64,000 nt of DNA from Streptomyces sp. NK15101 (GTDB lineage: Bacteria; Actinomycetota; Actinomycetes; Streptomycetales; Streptomycetaceae): assembly GCF_020400725.1 (NCBI RefSeq), contig NZ_JAINVG010000018.1, positions 41,082 through 105,081 on the forward strand, in the 5' to 3' direction. Under the pieces are notes generated by a model. It did not search any database, had not been told where the DNA came from, and saw nothing but the letters and a program-made list of their open reading frames with translations. The translations under genes and the position numbers were made by a program. Numbering within the stretch: the stretch's first letter is position 1; every line of letters starts with the position of its first letter. This document shows, piece after piece, positions 46,520 to 55,645 of the stretch.

Positions 46520-47221
46520 GTGGTCGCGGTGGCGGGCAAGACGGTCGTGGTGACCGGCGGACGGCGAGGGCTGGGCGCCGCGCTGGTGGACGAGGTGCTG
46601 GCACGCGGGGCGGACAAGGTGTACTCCACCGCCCGCTCGGCGTACGTCGACGAGCGCCCCCGGGTGGTGACCGTCCCGCTCGAGGTCCGCTCGGCCAAGT
46701 CGGTCGCCGCCCTGGCCGAGCTCGCCGCGGACGCCGAGATCGTGTTCAACAACGCCGGGGTCCTGCTCCCCGCCCCGCTGCTCACGGGTGACGTCGAGCA
46801 GGTGGCCGAGACGTTCGACGTCAACGTCTTCGGCCCGCTGCGGGTGGCGCGGGCGTTCGCGCCTGTCCTCGCCGCGAACGGCGGCGGAGCGCTGGTGAAC
46901 ATGCACTCCGTGCTGTCGTGGCTGGCGGGCGCCGGAGCGTACGGCGCCTCCAAGGCGGCGGCGTGGTCCCTCACGAACTCGCTCCGGCTCGAACTCGCGC
47001 CGCAGCACACGCACGTCGTCGGCGTGCACGCCGGATTCATCGACACGGACATGGTCTCCGCCCTGGAGCGGACCAAGGCGAAGCCCGCCGACGTGGCCGC
47101 GCGGATCGTCGACGGGCTGGAGGCCGGGGAGGTGGAGGTGCTCGCCGACGACGTCAGCGTCGCCGTGAAGTCCGCGCTCTCCGGCCCCGTGGAACACCTG
47201 GCCTTCCCGGCCGCCGACTGA
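46520..47221 (+). CDS. SDR family oxidoreductase
   Basis: A 233-residue short-chain dehydrogenase: TVVVTGGRRGLGAAL cofactor site, NNAGVLLPAP, HSVLSW with the catalytic Ser, the YGASK catalytic pair, and a VHAGFIDTDM segment after it. GTG 46520 is the likely start. It is followed by a tautomerase gene and controlled by the divergent HxlR gene, a common carbonyl-stress operon layout. Confidence 0.88.
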   Translation: MVAVAGKTVVVTGGRRGLGAALVDEVLARGADKVYSTARSAYVDERPRVVTVPLEVRSAKSVAALAELAADAEIVFNNAGVLLPAPLLTGDVEQVAETFDVNVFGPLRVARAFAPVLAANGGGALVNMHSVLSWLAGAGAYGASKAAAWSLTNSLRLELAPQHTHVVGVHAGFIDTDMVSALERTKAKPADVAARIVDGLEAGEVEVLADDVSVAVKSALSGPVEHLAFPAAD

Positions 47222-47249
47222 CCCCCTCACGAAGGAGCGACGAACCGCC

Positions 47250-47675
47250 ATGCCCCTGTGGACCGTTCACCACACGCCCGGGATCTTCTCCGCCGACGAG
47301 AAGCACCGGCTCGCCTCGACCGTCGCGGACCACTACGAGAAGGTGGGCCTGCCCCGCTTCTACGTGGTCACGCTCTTCCACGAGCTCCGGCCCGAGGACT
47401 TCCACGTCGGCGGGGAGCCCGTCCCGGCCGGGGTCCGCATCACCATCGACCACATCGCCCGGCGCAACCCCGACGAGGACGCCCGGCGCAGGACCGCCCG
47501 CTGGATCAGGGAGATGCTGCACCCCCACCTGGAACGCCACGCCGGTCTCCACTGGGAGTTCCACGTCGACGAGACCAGCGAGGAACTCTGGATGATCAAC
47601 GGGCTCGTGCCCCCGCCGGGCGGTTCTGAGGCCGAACGGCACTGGGCCCGGCAGAACGCGGCGACGCCCTACTGA
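47250..47675 (+). CDS. Tautomerase-family protein (cis-CaaD-like)
   Basis: A 141-residue protein starting MPLWTVHHTPGIFSADEKHRLAS, with the conserved Pro2 that acts as the catalytic base after Met removal. FYVVTLFHELRPEDFHVGGEPVPAG and the full length match the longer Tautomerase_3 (putative oxalocrotonate tautomerase) group rather than the 60-residue 4-OT group. ATG 47250 has GAAGGAG upstream. In an operon with the SDR. Confidence 0.85.
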   Translation: MPLWTVHHTPGIFSADEKHRLASTVADHYEKVGLPRFYVVTLFHELRPEDFHVGGEPVPAGVRITIDHIARRNPDEDARRRTARWIREMLHPHLERHAGLHWEFHVDETSEELWMINGLVPPPGGSEAERHWARQNAATPY

Positions 47676-47714
47676 CGCGCGGCCGGCCCGGGACGTCCGG
47701 CACGGCGACGCGGT

Positions 47715-47750
47715 CGTCCGCCGGGGTGCGACGGCGCACCCCGGCGGACG
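47715..47750. terminator. Strong bidirectional hairpin
   Basis: A perfect 16-bp stem (47715-47730/47735-47750) with a 4-nt ACGG loop, between converging tautomerase and acyl-CoA ligase genes, 4 nt from the ligase stop. Confidence 0.85.
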
Positions 47751-47754
47751 GCCC

Positions 47755-49242
47755 TCACCCCACGGGTACGGTGATCTCCCGCTTGAGGATCTTGCCGCTC
47801 GGTCCCAGCGGCAGCGCGTCCACGAGCCACACCCGACGCGGGTACTTGTAGGCGGCCACGCGCTCCCTGACGTACTCCCGCAGCTCGTCGGGGAGGACCT
47901 GCGCACCCGGGCGCAGCACGACCGCCGCCGCGACCTCCTCGCCCAGTTCGGCGTGCGGGACGCCGACCACGGCGGCGAGGGCGACGGCCGGGTGCTCGTG
48001 GAGGACCTCCTCGATCTCGCGCGGGTAGACGTTGTAGCCGCCGCGGATGATCATGTCCTTCTTGCGGTCGACGATGTACAGGTAGCCGTCCTCGTCGGCG
48101 CGGGCGAGGTCGCCGGTGCGCAGCCAGCCGTCGGGGATCGCCGCCTCGGTCTCCTCCGGGCGGTTCCAGTACCCCTTCATGAGGTTGGGGCCGCGGACGG
48201 CCAGTTCGCCGATCGCGCCGGGGGCCACGTCCTGGCCCTTCTCGTCGAGCAGCCGTACCTCGACGTCCCTGATGGGGGTGCCGATGGAGCCGGCCTTGCG
48301 CGGCCGGTCGGGGTGGTTGAAGGTGACCACCGGGCTGGTCTCGGACATGCCGAAGCCTTCGAGGACGGGACAGCCGAAGCGCCGCTCGAAGCCGTGCAGG
48401 ATCTCCACCGGCAGCGAGGCGCCGCCGGAGATGCACGTGCGCAGCGTCGACACGTCCGCCTCGGAGGGATGCTGGAGCAGCGCCGCGTACATGGTCGGCA
48501 CGCCCTCGAAGACGGTGGCCCGCTCACGGGCGATGGCGTCCAGGACGGCTCCCGGGTCGAAGCGCGGGATCATGACGAGGGAGGCGCCGCTGCGGACGGC
48601 CGCGCTCATGGTGCAGATCTGCCCGAAGATGTGGAACAGCGGCAGACAGCCGACCACCACGTCCTCCGGCGTCATCTCCTGGATGTGGACGCTGTTGACC
48701 TCGGTGTTGTGCCGGAGCCCGGCATGGGAGAGCACGGCCCCCTTGGGACGGCCTGTGGTGCCGGAGGTGTACAGCAGGACGGCCATGTCCTCGTCGTCCG
48801 TGTCGGCGACCTCGGGCAGCGGCTCGTGCCCGGCCAGCGCCGCGGCGAAGGCAGTGGGTTCGACGGCCGTGTGCCGCACTCCCGCGGCGGCCGCTCCCTG
48901 CGCGCCCTCGCCCGGCGCCTGGTACCACTCGAAGAGCCGCACGGCGCCGGAGTCGGCGAGGTGGAACTCGGTCTCCCGGGTCTTCAGGAGCGGGTTCATC
49001 GGCACGACGACCGCTCCGGCGCGCAGGACGCCGTAGTACAGCACGACGAACTCGGGAACGTTCGGCAGCATCAGGGCGACGCGGTCCCCGGGCCGTACCC
49101 CCTCGGACCTGAGCAGGGCGGCGGCGCGGGCGCTGCGCTCGTCCAGCTCCGCGTAGGTGATGACCTGCTCCCCCAGACGCAACGCCGGACGCTCGGGCTG
49201 CCGCCCCGCCGTCTCCACGAGGAACCCTGCCAGATTGGCCAT
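47755..49242 (-). CDS. Long-chain acyl-CoA synthetase (FadD-like)
   Basis: A 495-residue ANL-superfamily ligase that activates a carboxylic acid through acyl-AMP to acyl-CoA. Motifs: LLYTSGTTGRPKGAVLSH (A3), MSETSPVVTF (A5), DGWLRTGDLARADEDG (A8), and PLGPSGKILKRE with the A10 catalytic Lys. Near the mce operon, it could activate imported fatty acids or steroid side chains. It diverges from the PucR gene at 49388; ATG 49242. Confidence 0.9.
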   Translation of the reverse strand: MANLAGFLVETAGRQPERPALRLGEQVITYAELDERSARAAALLRSEGVRPGDRVALMLPNVPEFVVLYYGVLRAGAVVVPMNPLLKTRETEFHLADSGAVRLFEWYQAPGEGAQGAAAAGVRHTAVEPTAFAAALAGHEPLPEVADTDDEDMAVLLYTSGTTGRPKGAVLSHAGLRHNTEVNSVHIQEMTPEDVVVGCLPLFHIFGQICTMSAAVRSGASLVMIPRFDPGAVLDAIARERATVFEGVPTMYAALLQHPSEADVSTLRTCISGGASLPVEILHGFERRFGCPVLEGFGMSETSPVVTFNHPDRPRKAGSIGTPIRDVEVRLLDEKGQDVAPGAIGELAVRGPNLMKGYWNRPEETEAAIPDGWLRTGDLARADEDGYLYIVDRKKDMIIRGGYNVYPREIEEVLHEHPAVALAAVVGVPHAELGEEVAAAVVLRPGAQVLPDELREYVRERVAAYKYPRRVWLVDALPLGPSGKILKREITVPVG

Positions 49243-49387
49243 GACCCGCCTCCGTTACACGGAATCATCAAATGTTTACATCGCCGACATCTTGCAGGCG
49301 CCTGCGGTCACGGCCTATGGCCGGGGGGACAGCGCACGGAGCTCCGGATTGTTCCCGGTCACAAGGAGAGGGCGTTAAGCTGCGGAG

Positions 49388-50554
49388 ATGATCCTTTCGG
49401 GTGTGGCGGCGACGCTTCAGGCAGGGCTTCCGGAGCTGGGCGAGCGGATGGCGCTGCGGATCCGCGCGAACGTCGAGGCGTACAAGGACGAGTCGCTGGT
49501 CTCCCTGGATTCGCTGCGCGATTCCTGCACCGCCAACGCGGACCTCATCCTCACCCATCTCCGTCTCGGCGGTACTCCGGACGCGAGCTCGGCCCGCGAG
49601 ACGGGACGGCTCCGCGCGGAGCAGGGGGTCCCGCTGGCGGACACGCTGCACGCGTACCGCATCGGCTCCCAGCTGCTGTGGACGGAGATCCTCGCCGAGG
49701 CCCGCACGCGCCCCGAGGTCTCCGGCGACCTCCTGCTGTCGGAGTCGACCGAGTTCTGGGCGTTGTCCGGGCTGTACGCGGAGGCGGTGGCGGTGGCCTA
49801 CCGGGAGGCGGCCGCGGAGCTCACGGCGCAGGGGCAGGCACGGCGTTCCGCCCTGGTGGAGGCGGTGTTCACCGGCATCGTCACCGACCGCACGCTGTGG
49901 GAGGCCGCCCGCGAACTGGAGCTGCCCGAGCACGGGCCCTACGCGGTCGCCGCCGCGAAGGCCGGTGCTCCCGGCGAGGAACCGCTCACCGGTGCGGAGA
50001 CGGCACTGCGCCAGGCGAACCTGCCCTCCGCGTGGAGGCTCCTGCCGGACGAGCAGCTCGCCCTGATCGCCCTGCCCACGGCGGCGGCGGAGACGACGTG
50101 CCTGCGCATCCTCCGCCGGACCCGCGCCCGCGTGGGCTTCAGCCCGTGCTTCCGGTCGCTGCGGGACACACCTCGGGCCCTGCGCTTCGCCCGTCTCGCC
50201 CTGGCCGGTCTGGAGGGCACCGGACCCGGCGTGGCCCGCTTCGACGACAATCCGCTGGCCATGGTCGTCGCCGCGGCTCCGGCCGAGGCCGCGCACCTGA
50301 TGGAGGTGGTCCTCCGGCCGGTGCTCGACCTTCCGGCCGCCGAGCGGTCCCGGCTCCTGCGCACCCTGGAGCACTGGTTCGCCGCCGCGGGCTCGGCCGG
50401 CGCCGCCGCACGGAGCCTGTTCGTCCACCCCAACACCGTGCGCTACCGCCTGCGCCGCGTGGAGGAGTTGACGGGCCGTTCCCTCTCGGATCCACGAGCG
50501 GCGGCGGACATCGGCGCGGCGCTGCTCGCGGTCCGCAATCCGGGGGCGGGCTGA
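49388..50554 (+). CDS. PucR-family transcriptional regulator
   Basis: A 388-residue PucR/CdaR-type protein. The N-terminal RsbR-like helical region holds QGVPLADTLHAYRIGSQLLW, the middle is GGDEF-like, and the C terminus is the HTH (GAAARSLFVHPNTVRYRLRR). It faces the FadD gene and probably controls it. Same plan as 44671-45882, pointing to a paralogous pair around one pathway. Its last codons (NPGAG and stop) form the first unit of a tandem repeat. Confidence 0.88.
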   Translation: MILSGVAATLQAGLPELGERMALRIRANVEAYKDESLVSLDSLRDSCTANADLILTHLRLGGTPDASSARETGRLRAEQGVPLADTLHAYRIGSQLLWTEILAEARTRPEVSGDLLLSESTEFWALSGLYAEAVAVAYREAAAELTAQGQARRSALVEAVFTGIVTDRTLWEAARELELPEHGPYAVAAAKAGAPGEEPLTGAETALRQANLPSAWRLLPDEQLALIALPTAAAETTCLRILRRTRARVGFSPCFRSLRDTPRALRFARLALAGLEGTGPGVARFDDNPLAMVVAAAPAEAAHLMEVVLRPVLDLPAAERSRLLRTLEHWFAAAGSAGAAARSLFVHPNTVRYRLRRVEELTGRSLSDPRAAADIGAALLAVRNPGAG

Positions 50555-50700
50555 AATCCGGGGCTGGTTGAAATCTCCGGGGCGGACTGAAATCCGGGGG
50601 CGGGCCGAGTCGTTCCCCGCCGGCGTCATCCCCTCGATGCCGTTCCCCGCCGGCGTCATCCCCCACGGCCCCGTTCCCCGCCGGCACACCCCTCGCAGAC
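50537..50700. repeat. Two short tandem-repeat tracts
   Basis: First tract: four 17-19-bp units (50537-50554, 50555-50571, 50572-50590, 50591-50608), each AATC(T)CCGGGG... ending GA; unit 1 encodes the last residues and stop of the PucR protein. Second tract: three 29-30-bp units (50611-50640, 50641-50670, 50672-50700) beginning CGTTCCCCGCCGGC. A more degenerate continuation runs to about 50735. No gene lies in this gap. Confidence 0.8.
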
Positions 50701-50733
50701 GTCGCTCTTCGTCGGCGTCGCTCCCCCTCGGCG

Positions 50734-51186
50734 TCATTCCTCCTCGACGATGTGCATCGCGGCCTCCTCCGCGGAGGCCGCCCCGCCGGCCAGGCCGAGA
50801 TCCCGGGCGTTCAGTTCCGACCGGACGGGGCCCGTGCCCTCGTCCTCGGACATCAGACGCCCCGCGCGCCGGCCGCCGACCTGGTCGTCCAGGAGTTCCC
50901 CGTCGGTGTCCGTCGTGTCACCGAGGCCGTCGCCGTCCAGGAGGGGAAGCTCGGGCTCCTCCTTCGCCAGACGCTCGTCCAGGGATTCCCCACGCTGCCG
51001 TTCGGCCGCGGTCTCCCCCGTGTGCTGGGCCCCGCGGGGCCGTTCCGGGGGCGAGTACCCCTCGTCGAACGGGTCGCCGAGCGGCCCCTCGAGGGTGTCC
51101 TCGTAGTCCAGGAGGCCGACGTCCTCCCGGATCTCGCTTCCGTCGGGCTGGTAGACGTCATCGCCCCACGCTTCCGCCTCGGTCAT
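50734..51186 (-). CDS. DUF5709 protein
   Basis: A 150-residue, very acidic, Gly/Asp/Glu-rich protein without hydrophobic segments; DVYQPDGSEIREDVGLLDYEDTLE and PFDEGYSPPERPRG match actinobacterial DUF5709 proteins. It is probably intrinsically disordered. Function unknown; it is read with the 55-residue neighbour upstream. Confidence 0.75.
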   Translation of the reverse strand: MTEAEAWGDDVYQPDGSEIREDVGLLDYEDTLEGPLGDPFDEGYSPPERPRGAQHTGETAAERQRGESLDERLAKEEPELPLLDGDGLGDTTDTDGELLDDQVGGRRAGRLMSEDEGTGPVRSELNARDLGLAGGAASAEEAAMHIVEEE

Positions 51187-51230
51187 GGGGAACTCCGTTC
51201 CTTACGGCGGGACGACGGCTCGGCCTGGGT

Positions 51231-51398
51231 TCACTCCTCCCGTTCGAAGTCGGCCTTCGCCCGCTCCTCGTCGAGGTCGGACTGGGCCTGCGCGTACAGG
51301 TCGTGCACGAATCTCCGGGCGTCGTCGGGCGAGATGCCGACGCCGAGCCGGAGCAACCGACCCGTCCAGGAGCCGAGCGGGTCGTCGGGTTCGGTCAT
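51231..51398 (-). CDS. Small hypothetical protein
   Basis: A 55-residue protein (DDARRFVHDLYAQAQSDLDE, highly charged, likely helical) with a clear ribosome-binding site AGGAGG 5 nt ahead of ATG 51398. First gene of an apparent pair with the DUF5709 gene. No family recognised. Confidence 0.65.
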   Translation of the reverse strand: MTEPDDPLGSWTGRLLRLGVGISPDDARRFVHDLYAQAQSDLDEERAKADFEREE

Positions 51399-51731
51399 GG
51401 CGCCTCCTGCGGGGAGTGCGGTCGATGCCGGCCGTTCCGGGCGCGCGGCGGGTCGGGACGGAACGGCCCCGGACCGCTCTGTCGTCGTGGACCGGCCGGG
51501 AGGCGACCGCCGTCCTGCGCACGGACCGTGCGGCTTCGGGGCCCGGCCGACCTCGTGCGAGTCCGGGCCGCGCATCCCCGGTGCGGGGCGCCTCCGGCAG
51601 GCGTCGAATCCCTGTTGTCCCTTCCATCGTCCCCGCGTCCCGGGCAAACGCAACCCGGTGTGCGCGCGGCGGCGACGGCCGCGGCTCCCGACGGACGGCG
51701 TGTCGGCCGGAAGCACGCGCGACCGGCGTCG
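51399..51731. other. Gene-poor stretch
   Basis: A 333-bp region between the start of the 55-residue gene and the stop of the next leftward gene. It should hold the leftward promoter for 51398, but no convincing -35/-10 pair, hairpin or conserved frame was seen. Confidence 0.4.
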
Positions 51732-52256
51732 CTAACCGATCCACTCCCGCAGCAGCTTCTCCCGCTGTGCCGGGCGGGGCGTTCCGCCCTCCCAGGAGCG
51801 GCCCCACTCCGACATCGCCGCCAACGTCGTGGCCATCGTCGCGGCGCCCTCCGTGAGGCGGTTCAGGAGGGCGCGGGAGAGGTCGACCTCGGCCGGGGAG
51901 TAGCCGGCGGCCGCGGCCACGTAGGCCTTCAGCTCGTGCTCGCCGTCGTGCGACTCCAGGACCGTCGTCATCAGCGGCGGGGCTTCGCCCAGCCCTGTGC
52001 CCATGGTCATGGCCAGGTTCATCACCACGTCCAGGGCCACCTCCGTGACCACGCCGACCTGCCGCTTCAGGGACTTCACGGGGACGTCCGCCACCGTCAG
52101 GGCGCGCACGTCCTCCCACAGGTGGAGGCCGGACTGTCCGTCGCCGAGGGCCACCACGCCCTCAGGGGTCAGGCGTAGCCCGGGCGCCGAACCGGACGGC
52201 TTCGCGCCCACGTACACATCGCCCTCGGCGATCCAGAACAGGCCCACCATGGCCAT
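51732..52256 (-). CDS. Conserved hypothetical protein
   Basis: A 174-residue soluble protein. The start MAMVGLFWIAEGDVYVGAKPSGSAPGLRL and VRALTVADVPVKSLKRQVG resemble a family common in streptomycetes without assigned function. ATG 52256 is preferred; GGAAG lies about 10 nt upstream. It reads in the same direction as, and just after, the Old Yellow Enzyme homologue. Confidence 0.65.
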   Translation of the reverse strand: MAMVGLFWIAEGDVYVGAKPSGSAPGLRLTPEGVVALGDGQSGLHLWEDVRALTVADVPVKSLKRQVGVVTEVALDVVMNLAMTMGTGLGEAPPLMTTVLESHDGEHELKAYVAAAAGYSPAEVDLSRALLNRLTEGAATMATTLAAMSEWGRSWEGGTPRPAQREKLLREWIG

Positions 52257-52263
52257 GGCTTGC

Positions 52264-53648
52264 TCACTTCCCCCGACGACGGCACACCGCCGCCGTGTCA
52301 CACGTCAAAAGATCAGGTCGCCCTCCGGAACGCACGGAAGGGCCGGGAAGTTCCCCCCTTCCCGGCCCCGTGCGCGGCCCTCGCCTCCGGGCGGCGGCAT
52401 CCCCGTCGTCGCCGGTCCGCGACGCGGCCGGCCAGGCACGGTAGCCGCGCAGGGCCACCCGCTGCTTCCGGTGCTCGGAGACGAGGGCGATCGCCGGGTG
52501 CGCGTCCGGCCCGGGGTCGTCCCCCGCGGGCGAGGCGGCGCATCCGGTGACGGACCTTCGCCATGGAGGCGGCCGAGGCGAGGGCCTTGTCCGACCAGGT
52601 CACGGGCGCCATCCGGCGGTCGGCCTCGCGGCCGGTCCTCCAGCGGTCGGGGAGGTCCGGGGCGACGGCGAGGGCGGTGCCCATCCCGACGACCGCCACG
52701 CCGCTGCCGAGGACCCGCTCGGCCGTGGCGCGCCGGGTGATGCCGCCGGTGAGCATCAGCGGGAGGGAGCTGGTCCTGACGAGGTCCCGGGCCAGGTCGA
52801 GGAAGTAGGCCTCGCGGACCTGGGTGCGGTCGCCGGGGGCGGCCGGTCATGGCGGGGCTCTCGTAGCTGCCGCCTGAGAGTTCGACCGGGTCGACGCCGA
52901 GGGGTTCGAGCATCTCGATGACCTGGCGGGCGTCGTCGGCTTCGAAGCCTCCGCGCTGGAAGTCGGCCGAGTCGAGCTTCACCGCGACCGCGAAGGACGC
53001 CGAGACGGCCGCGCGGACGGCACGGACGGCGTCGAGCAGCAGCCGGGCCGGGTTCTCCGGCGACCCGCCCCACCGGTCGGTGCGCCGGTCGACCAGCGGG
53101 GACAGGAACTGCGACAGCAGGTAGCCGTGGGCGGCGTGGGCCTCGACGCCGTCGAAGCCCGCCTCTTCGGCGCGGCGGGCCGTGACGGCGAACCGGACCA
53201 CGGTGTCCTCGATCTGCCGCCGGGTCATGGCGGTCGGGCGGCCGAACCGACCGCTGTGCCGACCCAGGTCGACACCGATGCCGGAGGGGCCCCACACGAC
53301 GCCGGGCATGCCGGCGGCCACCTGGCGGCCGGGGTGGTTGATCTGCACCCAGACGGCGGCGCCACCGGACTTTCCGGCCTCGGCCCATGCGGCGAACGGC
53401 TCCAGGGGCGCGTGCTCGTCCAGTACGACTCCGCCGGGGCCGGTCAGCGCTTCGACGTGCACCATCACGTTGCCGGTGATCAGCAGTCCGGTGCCGCCGG
53501 CCGCCCAGCGCCGGTACAGCGACAGCAGCCGTCGGTCGGGAAGCCGGCCGGCGCCGGCCATGTGCTCCTCCATGGCGGCCTTCGCGATGCGGTTGCCCAT
53601 TGTCCGCCCGGAGCGCAGGGGCAGCGGCGAGAACAGCTCGCTGGCCAT
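52264..53648 (-). pseudogene. NADH:flavin oxidoreductase (Old Yellow Enzyme family), two apparent frameshifts
   Basis: From ATG 53648 (GAGGGA upstream) the frame gives an OYE protein: LFSPLPLRSGRTMGNRIAKA, VWVQINHPGRQ (substrate His-type loop), GVEAHAAHGYLLSQFLSP and RTDRWGGSPENPARLL. At a run of five G (+ strand 52834-52838) the frame shifts; dropping one base restores MTGRPGDRTQVREAYFLDLARD and LMLTGGITRR. A second run of five C (52521-52525) shifts it again; dropping one base restores RGDDPGPDAHPAIAL and VALRGYRAW. Both are one-base excesses in homopolymers. The restored enzyme is about 460 residues. It diverges from a TetR gene. Confidence 0.75.
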
Positions 53649-53742
53649 TCCGGTTCCCTCTTCCATGCCGTTCCCTTAGAATGTGTGCGCCATAAACATT
53701 AAGCCCCGATGTAAGCGGCGCAAACATAAAAGAGTGTGACCC

Positions 53743-54345
53743 ATGCCGCAAACCGGCACGTATCATCACGGCGATCTGCGCGCCGCCTGCCTGAGCGCCG
53801 CGCGGGAACTCCTGGAGGAGGACGGCGGCGCCGGGCTGTCGCTGCGCGCGGTCGCCCGACGGGCGGGCGTGTCCGCCACGGCCCCCTACCGCCACTACGC
53901 GGACCGAGACGCGCTCGTCTCCGCCGTCGCCGCGGAGGGCTACCGCGAGCTCGCCCAGCACCTGGCGGCGGCCCACCCCGCGCCCTCGACCCCCGAGGAC
54001 CTGGCCTCCGTCGCCGTCGCCTACGTGCGGTTCGCGCTCGACCACCCCGCCCTGTTCCGGGTGATGTTCGCGGAGCCCTGCGACCCGAGCAGCGAGGAAC
54101 GGGTCGCGGCGACCGGCGTCATCACGGCGTACGTGCGCGGCATCGTCCGCGACACGTTCCCCGGCGCGGACGAGACGGGTCCCCTCCCGACCACCGTGTG
54201 GGCACTCGTCCACGGCCTGGCGTTCCTGCACCTCGACGGCAAGCTCGACGCCTCCTCCCCCGAGGCGGTCTCCACCCAGGTACGGGCCGCCGTGCACGCC
54301 CTGTTCACCGCCTCGCCGGCGCCGCCGTCCGCGCCGACGGCATGA
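53743..54345 (+). CDS. TetR/AcrR family regulator
   Basis: A 200-residue protein with HTH segment LSLRAVARRAGVSATAPYRHYADRDALV and a WHG/TetR_C_33-type ligand domain (HPALFRVMFAE). It diverges from the Old Yellow Enzyme homologue over 94 bp containing repeated AAACAT elements and TGCGCC/GGCGCA arms, probably its operators. Confidence 0.88.
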   Translation: MPQTGTYHHGDLRAACLSAARELLEEDGGAGLSLRAVARRAGVSATAPYRHYADRDALVSAVAAEGYRELAQHLAAAHPAPSTPEDLASVAVAYVRFALDHPALFRVMFAEPCDPSSEERVAATGVITAYVRGIVRDTFPGADETGPLPTTVWALVHGLAFLHLDGKLDASSPEAVSTQVRAAVHALFTASPAPPSAPTA

Positions 54346-54532
54346 CGACGACGTCCGGCGGCTCGGCGCGCGGATAACCGCTTGCCCACGGGCGCCGGCC
54401 CTGGTTCCAATGACCGGCACGATCACCCGGGCGCGCCCGCCGCGGCGGGACGCGGGGAACACGGACCGCCGTCCCCGGCCGGCGCGGTCCGGGCGGACCG
54501 CGACCGCACCGTCCGAGGGAGACGCCACCCCG

Positions 54533-55645
54533 ATGAACACGCCACCACCGCCGTCCGGAGCCCGGTCCACGGACGGGCCGCCCGTCCGCCTGGGCGCCCT
54601 CGTCCCACTGACGCCGCCCGGCTGGGTCGAGGCGGGCCGACACCTCCTCGCGGGGCTCGACCTGGCCGTGCGCGAGGTCAACGACGCGGGCGGGATCGAC
54701 GGCAGACCGCTGGAACTGGCGGTCCGGGACACCGCGGCCGATCCGGAGCGCGCCTCCGCGGCCGTGGCCGAACTGGCGGGCCTGGGCGTGGCCGCCGTCG
54801 TGGGCGAGTACCACAGCGTCGTCGCCCGCGCCGCCGCCGCCCGGGCCGACGCCCTCGGCGTGCCGTTCCTCTGCTCGTCGGCCGTGCTCGACGCCCTGAC
54901 CGAGGAGTCGACGGAGTGGGTCGCGCGGCTGGCCCCCGTCCAGTCCCGCGGCTGGCGGAGCTACGCGGACTTCCTCCTCTCCACGGGCCGGCACCGGATC
55001 GCGGTGGCGACCCAGCCGAGCGTCTACTGGGCGACCGGCACCCGCATCCTGCGGGATCGCCTCGCCTCCCGGGGCGGCACCGTCGTGGAACTCGACGCCA
55101 CCGCACTCGACCCCCGGGCCCTGTGCGACGCGCTCGTCGACCACGGGGCCGCGGCGCTCCTCCTGCTGGTCGGCAGTCCGGAACCGGCGGTGCCGATCGT
55201 CAGGGCCGTCCGGGGCGACCGGCGGCTCGCGGACCTGCTGGTCGGGGCTCCCGCCGGGCAGCCGGAGTTCGCCGGATGGGCCGCGGCGCTGGGGGCGGAC
55301 GGCGCCGGCATCCCGTTCCTGCGCTATCTGCCGGAACAGCTCGGGCCGCTCGGCGACCGCGTCGGGGAGGAGCTCCGCGAGCGGCTGGGCGAGGCTCCGT
55401 CGTTCGTCGCCTTCGAAGGCTGGGACACCATCACCGTGCTCGCCGCGGCGCTCCGTTCCCACGGTACGGACCGGGCGGCCGTCGCCGGGGCGTGGCCGCG
55501 CGTGACGGTCGAGGGCACGCGCGGACCGATCCGGTTCTCCCGCACGCCGGGCACCGGCGTGTGGCAGTGGGCCTGGGCGCCCGTCCGGGTCGTCGACCGG
55601 GACCCGGCGGATCCCGGCCGCTTCCGCGTGCTCCACACCGGCTGA
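54533..55645 (+). CDS. Type 1 periplasmic-binding-fold (LivK-like) protein without signal peptide
   Basis: About 370 residues of Peripla_BP_6 fold: VRLGALVPLTPPGWVEAGRH, LAVREVNDAGGIDGRPLELAV, AVVGEYHSVVARAAA and FVAFEGWDTITVLAAAL. These domains bind amino acids or amides for ABC uptake, but neither ATG 54533 nor the upstream ATG at 54410 gives a signal peptide or lipobox, so the protein is predicted cytoplasmic. No transporter genes adjoin. It may act as a ligand sensor. GAGGGAG precedes ATG 54533. Confidence 0.75.
   Translation: MNTPPPPSGARSTDGPPVRLGALVPLTPPGWVEAGRHLLAGLDLAVREVNDAGGIDGRPLELAVRDTAADPERASAAVAELAGLGVAAVVGEYHSVVARAAAARADALGVPFLCSSAVLDALTEESTEWVARLAPVQSRGWRSYADFLLSTGRHRIAVATQPSVYWATGTRILRDRLASRGGTVVELDATALDPRALCDALVDHGAAALLLLVGSPEPAVPIVRAVRGDRRLADLLVGAPAGQPEFAGWAAALGADGAGIPFLRYLPEQLGPLGDRVGEELRERLGEAPSFVAFEGWDTITVLAAALRSHGTDRAAVAGAWPRVTVEGTRGPIRFSRTPGTGVWQWAWAPVRVVDRDPADPGRFRVLHTG

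Noticed and set aside
47953..50571. 872-codon plus-strand frame over fadD and the PucR gene
   Set aside because: It is antisense to the FadD motifs and out of frame with the PucR protein; low-complexity composition.
50537..50700. Possible CRISPR array
   Set aside because: Units are directly tandem without unique spacers and no cas genes are present.
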